This document shows positions 8,232 to 17,374 of a stretch of 64,000 nt of DNA, piece by piece. Source of the DNA: Castellaniella sp047971665 (lineage in GTDB: Bacteria > Pseudomonadota > Gammaproteobacteria > Burkholderiales > Burkholderiaceae_B); assembly GCF_047971665.1 (NCBI RefSeq), contig NZ_JBKEAA010000018.1, positions 1 to 64,000 on the forward strand, written 5' to 3'. Under the pieces are notes generated by a model. That model did not search any database and was not told where the DNA came from. It worked only from the letters and a program-made list of their open reading frames with translations. The first letter of the stretch is position 1. Every line of letters begins with the position of its first letter. The position numbers and the translations under genes were made by a program.

Positions 8232-9353
8232 ATGAATGCGATCACCGGTATCCGCATCCGTGCGCCCCGGGCAGAGGCGGGCGCCGCTGATCTGTCGGTC
8301 TGGCGGTCCGATGTCCGTTGGGCCGGGGCGGTCGAGGAAAGATGCGGGACCGATGCGCAAGGGGCCTACCTCGATCTGCGCCTGCGCGAGGACGCGGCGG
8401 CGCGATGGGCGCCAGCGGGCGATACGACAGCGCTGGCGGAGACGCTGGACCTGTCTCCGGACGTGCGGGACGCAGATCTGGAAAAAGAGATTTTCGTCGC
8501 CTTGCTGCTGTCCCCCGTGCACTTCGAGTTCCCCTGCGCGGCGGAACTGGCGGCGGCCGTGCGGGTGCGCCGCCGTATCGTTCGGATTGCCCGGCGCACG
8601 GTGCTGGCGTTCGACACGGAACAGGCCGAGCGTCCCGAATGCTGGTCGTGGAGCGAGGCAACCGGCTTCATCCTGAAGCCGGGCTATGCGTTGATTCCTT
8701 CACTCGAGCGTACGCTCTGGCCGGACCTTTCGGGCCGGCTCTTTTCCTTTTCCTGCTACCGGGCGACGGAATATGTGCTCTTGCTGGCGCTGGCCCGGGA
8801 ACTGGCCGCGAGCCATCCGGCCGCGCTGGCGCTGCTGGAGCGCCAATGGCGGACGCAGGCGATCCTGTCGAGCGCCTTTCATGACACATTTCTGCGCGAA
8901 TACGGATCGCTGCAGGCGCCGCTGCCGCCGCGCTGGTATGTGCCGGGCGACCGGCTGTGGTTCCGCAATCCCGACGCGGCATCGGCCGAAGTCGAAGGCT
9001 ATGAAGGATCCTGGGTGTTTTACCTGGGTTCGGGGCAGTTCACGAATTTCTGGAAACCGGGCCAGCCCTATACGCTGGTGTCGAAGTGCGTGGAACTCTA
9101 CCACTGGCGCGACGGCCTGCGTCAGGACGGGCCCCGGCGGTGGATGGATGAATCCATCGTCGAGGCCCGCGCGGCGGCCTCCCTGGCTGATCCGGTGGCG
9201 ACATCCCGCATTCTGGCGCGCATGATGCGCCTGCGCGATCCTGGCGGCGTGTATGCCGAGGGCGGTTGTATCGATGCTTCGCGCGAAGCGCTGCGCTGCC
9301 TGTTGCCCGGGACCTGGGATCTGGGGCTGCGCGATCTGGCGGCGCCGGTCTGA
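8232..9353 (+). CDS. Tgl-like transglutaminase-fold protein, catalytic partners missing
   Basis: A 373-aa protein with no obvious close family name. Its pattern follows Bacillus spore transglutaminase Tgl as recalled from memory: SPVHFEF...AEL near residues 96-105, GRLFSFSCYRATEYVLLLALA around Cys175, then PGDRLWFRNPD (238-248) and a GSWVFYLGSGQFTN segment (259-272). In Tgl these hold Cys116, Glu115, Glu187 and His200. Here the Cys remains (Cys175) but the other positions appear to be Ser174, Ser260 and Asn272. It also has about 60 extra N-terminal and 80 extra C-terminal residues. It follows the IclR gene by 48 bp. It may be a non-transglutaminase amidase, a binding protein or a degenerate enzyme; the fold assignment is moderately secure, the function is not. 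Confidence 0.6.
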   Translation: MNAITGIRIRAPRAEAGAADLSVWRSDVRWAGAVEERCGTDAQGAYLDLRLREDAAARWAPAGDTTALAETLDLSPDVRDADLEKEIFVALLLSPVHFEFPCAAELAAAVRVRRRIVRIARRTVLAFDTEQAERPECWSWSEATGFILKPGYALIPSLERTLWPDLSGRLFSFSCYRATEYVLLLALARELAASHPAALALLERQWRTQAILSSAFHDTFLREYGSLQAPLPPRWYVPGDRLWFRNPDAASAEVEGYEGSWVFYLGSGQFTNFWKPGQPYTLVSKCVELYHWRDGLRQDGPRRWMDESIVEARAAASLADPVATSRILARMMRLRDPGGVYAEGGCIDASREALRCLLPGTWDLGLRDLAAPV

Positions 9354-9396
9354 CCGTTCGCGGCGGCGCAGTGGCCCTGCGAGGGGGACGCTTTGT

Positions 9397-9930
9397 CTAC
9401 AGGAAATGATCCAGGATGCGGCGGCTGGCCTTGTCCAGCGCCGCCATGTCGCGCACCAGATACTGCACGCCATGGGCGTCGGCGATCAGCAGGGACGTCG
9501 CCGACAGACGACGAATGTCTTCTTCGGCCTTCAGGGTCAGGCGGGTCGGGCCCCGGTCCGTCTCCACGTCCCAGTGGCTGGGGGTCGCCCAGGTCGAGGC
9601 GTGACGGATGCGCAGGATCTCCGGCCTGAACTCGCGCTGGGCCAGGTCTTCTTCCACCAGCCGCCGCGCGTCGGTCGGCAGCGCCCGCAGATGCTCGATC
9701 GACGCCAGCTCCTGGCCCTGGACGCCGACCAGGGCGATGTGCTCGTCGGGCGCAGTGATGGGAAAGCTGCGGATCGGCGTCACCGGAATATCGGGCTGCG
9801 GGGGATGGCTCAGAACCAGCCGGCCGAATGCGTTGCGGGACAATGACCAGCCGGGGAGGCCGGGCACCGGTCCGGCCACGTGCGAAGAGGGGGATGAGAT
9901 GGCATCGGTCGGCCGCGTGTCAGGGCGCAT
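9397..9930 (-). CDS. DUF1854 family protein associated with cyanophycin metabolism
   Basis: A 177-aa protein of unknown function. The recognisable DUF1854 core includes IRSFPITAPDEHIALVGVQGQEL, LPTDARRLVEEDLAQREFRPEILRI, HWDVETDRGPTRLTLKAEEDIRRL and the ending DKASRRILDHFL. This family is found almost only beside cyanophycin genes in proteobacteria. The start at 9930 has GAGG seven bases upstream and overlaps the ABC transporter stop by 11 bp; an alternative ATG is at 9954. It is co-transcribed downstream of the ABC transporter. It has no signal peptide or membrane segment, so it is probably a cytoplasmic partner of the transporter. Confidence 0.85.
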   Translation of the reverse strand: MRPDTRPTDAISSPSSHVAGPVPGLPGWSLSRNAFGRLVLSHPPQPDIPVTPIRSFPITAPDEHIALVGVQGQELASIEHLRALPTDARRLVEEDLAQREFRPEILRIRHASTWATPSHWDVETDRGPTRLTLKAEEDIRRLSATSLLIADAHGVQYLVRDMAALDKASRRILDHFL

Positions 9931-12172
9931 GCAGAGCCTCGTCGGTGTCGTCATCGGCCTCAGGCCAGCGGACGGGAGGAGGCGCTGACTGGCCTTGCAA
10001 CTGCGCCTGGTGGAGCCGGGCATAGGCGCCGTCGCGGGCCAGCAGCGCTTCGTGATGGCCGATCTCCACAATCCGTCCGCCCTCCATGACCACCAGGCGG
10101 TCGGCCTCGCGCAGCGTGCTGAGACGGTGCGCGATGGAAATCGTCGTGCGGCCGCGCACCAGATTGTCCAGCGCATTCTGGATTTCGTTTTCCGTAGTGG
10201 TGTCGACGGACGAAGTGGCCTCGTCCAGGATCAGGATGGGCGGGTCGATGAGCAGGGCGCGGGCGATGGAAATACGCTGGCGCTCTCCGCCGGACAGCGC
10301 CTGGCCGCGTTCACCGACCAGGGCGTCGTAGCCGTGCGGCAGGCGCAGGATGAATTCGTGGGCATGGGCGGCGCGGGCCGCAGCGACGATCTCCGCGCGG
10401 CAGGCGTCCGGGCGACCATAGGCGATGTTTTCGGCGATCGTGCCATAGAACAGAAAGGGCTCCTGCAACACCAGGCCAATGCGGCGGCGATAGTCGGCGA
10501 TGGCGTAACGGCGGATGTCCGTGCCGTCCAGCCGGATGGCCCCGCTGGAGACGTCATAGAAGCGGCAGATCAGGTTGACCAGCGTACTTTTGCCCGAGCC
10601 GCTGTGGCCGACCAGCCCGATCATCTCGCCCGGCGCGATATCCAGGCTCAGATCGTGGATCACGGTGCGGCTGCCATAGCGGAAGCTGACGTGACTGAGC
10701 TCGATGCGGCCCTGGATCCGCTCGGTGCGATGCGGGGTGGCGGGTTCCGGCACGCTGGAGACGTGATCGAGGATATCGAAGATGCGCTTGGCGCCGGCCG
10801 CGGCCCGCTGCGTGGTCGAGACGATGCGGCTCATGGAGTCGAGGCGCACATAGAAGCGGCTGATGTAGGCCAGGAACGCCGTCAGCACGCCGACGGTGAT
10901 CGAACCGCGGGCGACCAGCCAGATGCCGAAGACCCATACCACCAGCAGGCCCAGTTCGGTCAACAGCGTGATCGTGGGTGTGAACAGGGACCAGAGGGCA
11001 TTGACCCGGTCGTTGATGGCCAGGTTGCGGTTGTTGGCTTCGCGAAAGCGCGCGACTTCGCGGCGTTCCTGCGCGAAGGCCTTGACCACGCGAATGCCGG
11101 GGATGGTGTCGGCCAGCACGTTGGTGATGTCCGACCAGACGCGGTCGGCCTTCTCGAAACCGTGGCGCAGGTGGTCGCGCACCCAGTGGATCATCCACAG
11201 GATCAGCGGCAGCGGCGCCAGGGTAGCCAGCGCCAGCAGCGGGTTGATGGCCAGCAGGATGGCCGCCGTCATCACGATCATCAGCACGTCGGTGACGAAG
11301 TCCAGCAGGTGCAACGACAGAAACAGGCAGATGCGGTCGGATTCGGAGCCGATGCGGGCGATCAGGTCGCCGGTGCGCTTGCCGCCGAAGTACTGCAGGG
11401 ACAGTTGCTGCAGGTGCTGGTAGGTGGCGGTGCGCAGGTCGGCGCCGATGCGTTCGCTGACCCAGGCCAGGATGGCACTGCGTGCCCAGCCCAGCCCCCA
11501 GGCGAGCACCGAGGAGGCCAGCAGGCCGCCCAGGTAGAGCGCTACCAAAGGATAGTCGATCGGGACGCCGTTCTGGAAGGGAATCAGCACGTCGTCCATC
11601 AGCGGCATGGTCAGGTAGGGAGGGACCAGCGACGCCGCCGTGGCTGCCAGGGTCAGGATCAGGCCCGCAGCCAGTTGCCGGCCATACGGGCGGGCAAAGC
11701 GCCACAGGCGGAACAGCGAACTGGCATCCGGGGCCGTCGGCGGCGCATCGGCCGCCGGCGCGGCGGCGCTGGTCTCGGGCTGGGCCGGTTCTCTCAGGGC
11801 CCGCCAGGCGGCCATCAGACGCTGGGCCTCGGGTTGTCGTTCCAGGGTATAGCGCCAGCGAGCCAGGCGGGCGTGGTCATCGGTCAGTTCAAGACTGCCC
11901 ACCCCGGCGTGGTCCTGCAGGCGTGCGTCCAGGTCGGGGCGCAGCGGCCACGAGCGGCTGGCCTGCGCGTCCGCGGCGCACGCCAGCCATCGGCGGTCGG
12001 TCAGGACGATCAGTCCGTCGCTGTAATGCAGGTGCGCGTTCAGATCGATGCGCAGCCAGCCCAGGACCCGCTCATCGGCGGCCAGTTGGGCGGCCAGGAT
12101 GGCGCGCCACGGTTCGGGCAGGTCCGTCGGGCACAGGCCGGCTGGCGAGGAATCGGAGGAGAGACCTTGCAT
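9920..12172 (-). CDS. ABC exporter (fused membrane-ATPase) of the cyanophycin locus with extra N-terminal domain
   Basis: A 750-aa half-transporter. Residues about 1-130 form a soluble domain (ADERVLGWLRIDLNAHLHYSDGLIVLTDRRWLA) resembling a PH-like fold. A type I exporter membrane domain (about 155-440, six helices) follows, then the ATPase with Walker A GHSGSGKST (about 521-529), signature LSGGERQ (about 624) and Walker B LILDEATSS (about 642). It probably works as a homodimer in the inner membrane. It is divergent from cphA' and overlaps the DUF1854 gene. No good ribosome binding site precedes the ATG at 12172. Substrate unknown; a cyanophycin precursor or breakdown product, or a multidrug role, are both possible. 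Confidence 0.85.
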   Translation of the reverse strand: MQGLSSDSSPAGLCPTDLPEPWRAILAAQLAADERVLGWLRIDLNAHLHYSDGLIVLTDRRWLACAADAQASRSWPLRPDLDARLQDHAGVGSLELTDDHARLARWRYTLERQPEAQRLMAAWRALREPAQPETSAAAPAADAPPTAPDASSLFRLWRFARPYGRQLAAGLILTLAATAASLVPPYLTMPLMDDVLIPFQNGVPIDYPLVALYLGGLLASSVLAWGLGWARSAILAWVSERIGADLRTATYQHLQQLSLQYFGGKRTGDLIARIGSESDRICLFLSLHLLDFVTDVLMIVMTAAILLAINPLLALATLAPLPLILWMIHWVRDHLRHGFEKADRVWSDITNVLADTIPGIRVVKAFAQERREVARFREANNRNLAINDRVNALWSLFTPTITLLTELGLLVVWVFGIWLVARGSITVGVLTAFLAYISRFYVRLDSMSRIVSTTQRAAAGAKRIFDILDHVSSVPEPATPHRTERIQGRIELSHVSFRYGSRTVIHDLSLDIAPGEMIGLVGHSGSGKSTLVNLICRFYDVSSGAIRLDGTDIRRYAIADYRRRIGLVLQEPFLFYGTIAENIAYGRPDACRAEIVAAARAAHAHEFILRLPHGYDALVGERGQALSGGERQRISIARALLIDPPILILDEATSSVDTTTENEIQNALDNLVRGRTTISIAHRLSTLREADRLVVMEGGRIVEIGHHEALLARDGAYARLHQAQLQGQSAPPPVRWPEADDDTDEALHAP

Positions 12173-12406
12173 GAACGAGGAGGGCGAGGGTCGCGGATCG
12201 GGGCGCGGGGATCGGACGGATGGGAAGCCTGGAAATCCTGAGCAAGGCGGGCAAAACAGCCACTGTGGCGTTTGCGACACAATTCTCAACTCTTTTTTCG
12301 CATTGCGCAACATGGACAAGATTAATATGTGTGCCGATATTTCACAGCAGCCACGAGCACGGATGGCTGCGTTCGCCGTCCCCGGCATCCGACGCATGGT
12401 TCGATC

Positions 12407-14611
12407 ATGAGCGAGAAGACGATTGAGTTTCTCAATATGGTGCATCTGAGGGGGCCGAACATCTGGACCTATCGGCCCGTCATCGAGGCGCTGGTGGATA
12501 TCCATGACCTCGAGGACTGGCCCTCCAATCTGATTCCCGGTTTCTATGAGCGCCTGAGCGCATGGCTGCCGTCCCTGATCGAGCACCGTTGCAGCGTGGG
12601 TGAGCGGGGCGGATTTCTCAAGCGGGTGCGCGAAGGCACCTGGCCGGCGCACATCCTGGAGCATGTCACGCTGGAACTGCAGAGCCTGGCCGGCATGCCG
12701 GGCGGGCTGGGGCGCGCGCGGGAAACCCCGTTGCGAGGGGTCTACAAGGTCATCGTGCGCGCCTGGCATGAACCGCTGACACGAAAGGCGCTGCATGTCG
12801 CCCGCGACCTCGTGATGGCCGCCATCGAGGATCGCTCCTTCGATGTGGCTGGCGCGGTCCGGGAGCTGAAAGTACTGGCCGATGCGTTGAGCCTCGGTCC
12901 CAGCACCGCATGCATCGTGGATGCGGCCGACGACCGCGACATCCCGGCGATCCGCCTGAGCGATGCCAACCTGTTGCAACTGGGCTACGGCGTTCGCCAG
13001 CGACGAATCTGGACGGCGGAGACCAGCCGGACCAGCGCCATTGCGGAAAGCATCTCGCGCGACAAGGATCTGACCCGCCGGCTGTTGCAGGCCTGTGGGG
13101 TACCGGTGCCCGAGGGGCGCCTGGTGGACAGCATCGCCGAAGCCTGGGGTGTGGCTCAGGAACTGGGACTGCCGGTGGTGGTCAAGCCTTCGGACGGCAA
13201 CCATGGGCGTGGTGTCTTCACTTGCCTGAGTACGCGCGAACAGATTGAGGCGGCCTATGCGGTGGCGGTCGATGAAGGCAGCGGAGTCATGGTCGAACGA
13301 TTCATCCAGGGTGATGAGCACCGCCTGCTGGTGGTGGGCGGGCGCGTGGTGGCCGCCGCGCGTGGCGAGGCCGCGATGGTGGTGGGTGACGGAACAGCGA
13401 CCGTGAGCCAGCTGATCGAGAGCCAGATCAATTCCGATCCGCGCCGTGGACGCGACGAGGATCATCCGTTGAATTTCATCCGCCTCGATTCGGCGGTCCG
13501 CCTGGAATTGAAGCGTCAGGGCCTGCACGGTGAGGCCGTCCCCGAACGTGGCCGTGCGGTGCTGATTCAGCGCAGCGGCAACGTGTCCATCGATGTCACC
13601 GACGCGGTGCATCCCGATGTGGCGGAGCAGGCGGTGCTGGCGGCGCGTGTGATCGGCCTGGATATCGCCGGGGTCGATCTGGTGGCGCGCGATATTTCAC
13701 AGCCTCCGGGCGCGCAGCAGGCCGCCATCGTCGAGGTCAACGCGGGTCCCGGCCTGCTGATGCACCTGAAGCCCGCCGTGGGGACGCCCCGGCCAGTTGG
13801 TCAGGCAATCATCGACGACCTGTTTCCCGCCCCCGAGGACGGCCGCATCCCGGTCATCGGCATCAGCGGCAGCCGGCACACGGCACCGGTCGCCCATCTG
13901 GTCGCTCATCTGTTGCGTCTGGCCGGCCATGAGGTGGGCCTGGCCTCGTCCGAGGGGTTGTTCATGGGGACGGCGCGGGTGACATCGCAGGATTCCGCGC
14001 ATTGGGAGGCGGCGCGCCGCGTGCTGCTGAACCGGATCGTCGAGTACGCCGTGATCGAGAACGGCGGTCGCGTCATTCTGGGCGAGGGGCTGGCGTATGA
14101 CCGTTGTCAGGTCGGCGTGGTCACCGGCATCGATCCGGCTGTGACCTGGCCGGCGTTCTACATGGAGACGCCCGAACATCTGGCGCGTGTCTTCCGTACG
14201 CAGGTGGACGTCGTTCTGCCGGGCGGGGTGGGGGTACTGAACGCGGATGATCCGCTGACGGTGGAACTGGCGCCGCTGTGCGACGGGGCTGTACTGTTCT
14301 ATGGCCGGGATCCGGAAGGGCTGGCCCTGCGTACGCATCTGGAAAGCGGTGGTCGCGCGGTCTCGGTTCATGGCGGAATGGCGGTGCTGGCCGAAGGCGG
14401 CCTCCAGATTCCCGTGATCGGCCTGGATGAGATCGGACATGCCATCGCCCTCGCGGGTCCTGGCGCGTCCGCCGAACCCGAGGGCCTTTCCGCCGTGCTG
14501 GCTGCGCTGGCCGCGGTCTGGGCACTGGGGCTGGATGTCGAGCACATGCGCATCGGCCTGCGCACCTGGAACACGCGCCCCCTGTCCGACGAGCCGCCCC
14601 TCGCGGCCTGA
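12407..14611 (+). CDS. cphA': CphA' - short cyanophycin synthetase homologue with degenerate Mur-ligase domain
   Basis: A 734-aa homologue of the next gene. The N-terminal domain (VHLRGPNIWTYRPVIEALVDI) and the ATP-grasp domain (VVVKPSDGNHGRG, VEVNAGPGLLMHLKPAVG) look intact. The Mur-ligase part has lost its P-loop: residues 485-492 read GISGSRHT where the neighbour has GTNGKTT. It stops before the C-terminal Mur ligase domain. It should therefore do at most one of the two ATP-dependent additions, as known for CphA2-type enzymes that polymerise beta-Asp-Arg dipeptides, or support CphA as a partner. A longer frame opens at 12329; ATG 12407 starts MSEKTIEFLN. It sits 63 bp before cphA. Confidence 0.88.
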   Translation: MSEKTIEFLNMVHLRGPNIWTYRPVIEALVDIHDLEDWPSNLIPGFYERLSAWLPSLIEHRCSVGERGGFLKRVREGTWPAHILEHVTLELQSLAGMPGGLGRARETPLRGVYKVIVRAWHEPLTRKALHVARDLVMAAIEDRSFDVAGAVRELKVLADALSLGPSTACIVDAADDRDIPAIRLSDANLLQLGYGVRQRRIWTAETSRTSAIAESISRDKDLTRRLLQACGVPVPEGRLVDSIAEAWGVAQELGLPVVVKPSDGNHGRGVFTCLSTREQIEAAYAVAVDEGSGVMVERFIQGDEHRLLVVGGRVVAAARGEAAMVVGDGTATVSQLIESQINSDPRRGRDEDHPLNFIRLDSAVRLELKRQGLHGEAVPERGRAVLIQRSGNVSIDVTDAVHPDVAEQAVLAARVIGLDIAGVDLVARDISQPPGAQQAAIVEVNAGPGLLMHLKPAVGTPRPVGQAIIDDLFPAPEDGRIPVIGISGSRHTAPVAHLVAHLLRLAGHEVGLASSEGLFMGTARVTSQDSAHWEAARRVLLNRIVEYAVIENGGRVILGEGLAYDRCQVGVVTGIDPAVTWPAFYMETPEHLARVFRTQVDVVLPGGVGVLNADDPLTVELAPLCDGAVLFYGRDPEGLALRTHLESGGRAVSVHGGMAVLAEGGLQIPVIGLDEIGHAIALAGPGASAEPEGLSAVLAALAAVWALGLDVEHMRIGLRTWNTRPLSDEPPLAA

Positions 14612-14674
14612 CGATTTCTTCCTGGTCCGGCGGGAGGACTGCCGGATCCTCACCTCCCGAGGATATTGGTCATC

Positions 14675-17302
14675 ATGGAAGTCTCCCGAGTCCGGGCCCT
14701 GCGCGGGCCGAATCTGTGGTCGCGTCAGACGGCGATCGAAGCCATCGTCGCCTGCTCCGAGAGTGAGCGCGCGATCGACGACATGGGGGCGTTCGAGACG
14801 CGTCTGCGCACGCGCTTTCCGGATATCGACCTGCCGCGCCCCTCAGGCCTGGAAGGGACTCACTCCCTGGCGCACATCCTGGCGATCACGGCCTTGCGGC
14901 TGCAGACGCAGGCGGGCAGTCCGGTGGCCTTCTGTCGGGCGGCGCGTACACTGGAACCGGGCATCTACCAAGTGGTGATCGAGTACGTCGAGGAGGCTGT
15001 CGGCCGTCTGGCGTTCGATCAGGCGTTGGCGTTGTGCCTGGCGACGCTGCGTGATGAGCCTTTCGATTCTGGGGTGGTGATTGCCGGGTTGAAATCGCTG
15101 TGTGAGGACGTGCGCCTGGGGCCCAGCACCGGCGCCATCGTCCAGGCAGCTGTTCGTCGGGGCATTCCGTACCGGCGATTGACCGAGGGCAGTCTGGTGC
15201 AGTTTGGCTGGGGACGTCGCCAGCGCCGCATCCAGGCGGCCGAGACCGACGCCAGTGGCGCCATCGCCGAGGCCATCGCCCAGGACAAGGCGCTGACCAA
15301 ATCGTTGCTCGCTGCGGCCGGCGTCTCCGTTCCCGAGGGCCGTTGCGTGGCGGATGCCGAGGATGCCTGGGTGGCGGCCCAGGAGATCGGCGGGCCGGTG
15401 GTGATCAAACCGCTAGACGGCAATCAGGGCAAGGGTGTCGCGGTGAATGTGCTGGGCAGGGAGCCCGTGATGGCCGCCTACGCCGTGGCCCGTTCCCACG
15501 GTTCTGGAGTGCTGGTGGAGCGCTATTTTCCCGGCCATGATTTTCGCCTGCTGGTGGTGGGGGACCGGCTGGTCGCGGCGGCGCGGCGCGATCCGCCGCA
15601 GGTCGTGGGGGATGGCCAGCACAGCATCGCGGAGCTGGTCGAGCAGATCAATCAGGACCCGTTGCGTGGCGAGGGCCACGGCACGTCCCTGACACGCATC
15701 CGGCTCGACGAGATTGCGTTGAGCACCATGGCCGTCCAGGGTTGCGGCCCGGACTCGGTGCCGCAGCCCGGCGCCTGTGTGGTGTTGCGCAACAATGCCA
15801 ACCTGAGCACGGGCGGGACGGCCACGGATGTGACCGATCATGTGCATCCGGATCTGGCGGCCAGCGCCGTCACGGCGGCGCGCATGGTGGGCCTGGATGT
15901 CTGTGGCATCGATCTGGTCAGTCGGGACGTCTACCGACCGTTGACGGCGCAGACCGGCTGTTTCGTCGAGGTCAACGCGGCGCCCGGCCTGCGCATGCAC
16001 CTGAGTCCGTCCTTTGGCACGGGGCGCGATGTCGGCGCAGCCATCATCGACATGATGTATCCCCCCGGAGACACGGGCCGGGTGCCGGTGGCGGCGGTGA
16101 CGGGCACCAATGGCAAGACCACGACCGTGCGGCTGCTTGCGCATCTGTGCGCCCAGTCGGGAGCTTGCGTGGGCATGACCAATTCCGATGGCGTCTATGT
16201 GGGCGCCCGGCGCATCGACACGGGCGACTGCAGCGGGCCGCGCAGTGCGCGCAACGTGCTGCTGCATCCGGACGTGGACATGGCGGTGTTCGAGACGGCG
16301 CGCGGCGGCATTCTGCGCGAGGGGCTGGGTTTCGACTGCTGCGATGTGGCCGTGGTGACCAACATCGGGATCGGCGACCACCTGGGGCTGAACTACATCA
16401 GCACCGTCGAGGATCTTGCGGTCGTCAAGCGCGTCATCGTCGAGAATGTCGCGCCGACGGGGATGGCCGTGCTCAATGCCCAGGATCCCATCGTTGCGCA
16501 GATGGCGTCCAGCTGCCCCGGGCAGGTCACTTTCTTCGCGCGCGACAGCCGCCATCCGGTGATCGAGACTCATCGGGCGCAGGGCGGCCGGGTGGTGTAT
16601 GCGGATCAGGGGGATCTGGTGTTCGCGCGCACCGGCACCGAGACGCGGATCGAGCTGGCCGCCGTGCCGCTGACCCGCGCCGGGCGCATCGGTTTTCAGG
16701 TCGAGAACGCCATGGCGGCGGCAGCGGCTGCCTGGGCGCTGGGGGTGGACTGGGTGCATATCCAGGCGGGTCTGGCCTCGTTCGTCGGCAATGCGGCCAC
16801 CGTGCCGGGGCGTTTCAATGTGTTCGAGCATGGCGGGGCTACGCTGATCGCGGACTATGGTCACAATCCGGATGCGATGCTGGCCCTGGTGGAAGCCGTC
16901 GAGTCCATGCCCGCGCGACGCCGGATCGTGGTGATCAGTGGCGCGGGCGACCGGCGCGATGAAGATATCCGCCGTCAGACGGAAATCCTGGGGGATGTGT
17001 TCGATACGGTCATCCTGTACCAGGATCGGTGCCAGCGTGGCCGCGGCGATGGCGAAGTGCTGATCCTGCTGCGCGAGGGGCTGGGACAGGCCCGGCGCAT
17101 GAGCCGGCTCGAGGAGATCCATGGCGAGTTTCTGGCCATCGACACAGCGCTGGACGCCCTGGCGCCTGGCGACCTGTGTCTGGTGCTGATCGATCAGGTC
17201 GAGGAGGCCCTGGCCTATATTTCCCGACGAGTCGGCGCCGGCGAGGATCGCGGGCGTGGGATTTCCATCCAGGCAGGTGCATCGCAGGCGCAGACGAGGT
17301 AA
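14675..17302 (+). CDS. cphA: Cyanophycin synthetase
   Basis: Makes multi-L-arginyl-poly-L-aspartate, a nitrogen storage polymer, by alternately adding Asp to the backbone and Arg to the side chain with ATP. The 875-aa protein shows the N domain, an ATP-grasp domain (PVVIKPLDGNQGKGV, ERYFPGHDFRLLVVGDRLVAA), then a Mur-ligase domain with intact P-loop GTNGKTT at residues 477-483, ARGGILREGLGFD and the ADYGHNPDAMLAL C-terminal part. GAGGA lies about 10 bases before the ATG at 14675; an in-frame TTG at 14666 is too close to it. No cyanophycinase gene is visible in the window. Confidence 0.97.
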   Translation: MEVSRVRALRGPNLWSRQTAIEAIVACSESERAIDDMGAFETRLRTRFPDIDLPRPSGLEGTHSLAHILAITALRLQTQAGSPVAFCRAARTLEPGIYQVVIEYVEEAVGRLAFDQALALCLATLRDEPFDSGVVIAGLKSLCEDVRLGPSTGAIVQAAVRRGIPYRRLTEGSLVQFGWGRRQRRIQAAETDASGAIAEAIAQDKALTKSLLAAAGVSVPEGRCVADAEDAWVAAQEIGGPVVIKPLDGNQGKGVAVNVLGREPVMAAYAVARSHGSGVLVERYFPGHDFRLLVVGDRLVAAARRDPPQVVGDGQHSIAELVEQINQDPLRGEGHGTSLTRIRLDEIALSTMAVQGCGPDSVPQPGACVVLRNNANLSTGGTATDVTDHVHPDLAASAVTAARMVGLDVCGIDLVSRDVYRPLTAQTGCFVEVNAAPGLRMHLSPSFGTGRDVGAAIIDMMYPPGDTGRVPVAAVTGTNGKTTTVRLLAHLCAQSGACVGMTNSDGVYVGARRIDTGDCSGPRSARNVLLHPDVDMAVFETARGGILREGLGFDCCDVAVVTNIGIGDHLGLNYISTVEDLAVVKRVIVENVAPTGMAVLNAQDPIVAQMASSCPGQVTFFARDSRHPVIETHRAQGGRVVYADQGDLVFARTGTETRIELAAVPLTRAGRIGFQVENAMAAAAAAWALGVDWVHIQAGLASFVGNAATVPGRFNVFEHGGATLIADYGHNPDAMLALVEAVESMPARRRIVVISGAGDRRDEDIRRQTEILGDVFDTVILYQDRCQRGRGDGEVLILLREGLGQARRMSRLEEIHGEFLAIDTALDALAPGDLCLVLIDQVEEALAYISRRVGAGEDRGRGISIQAGASQAQTR

Positions 17303-17374
17303 TCTGCCCGTGTGCGAAAACGCCTTTCGTAGCGCGACGACCCGCCGCTCTGTGCCGTTTCTGTCGGACTCTCT

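Noticed and set aside
9920..13612. A 1230-aa minus-strand open frame extending the ABC transporter by about 480 residues.
   Set aside because: The extension is antisense to cphA', has no domain signature, and its His/Arg/Gln-rich composition is typical of the reverse strand of GC-rich genes. The transporter begins near 12172.
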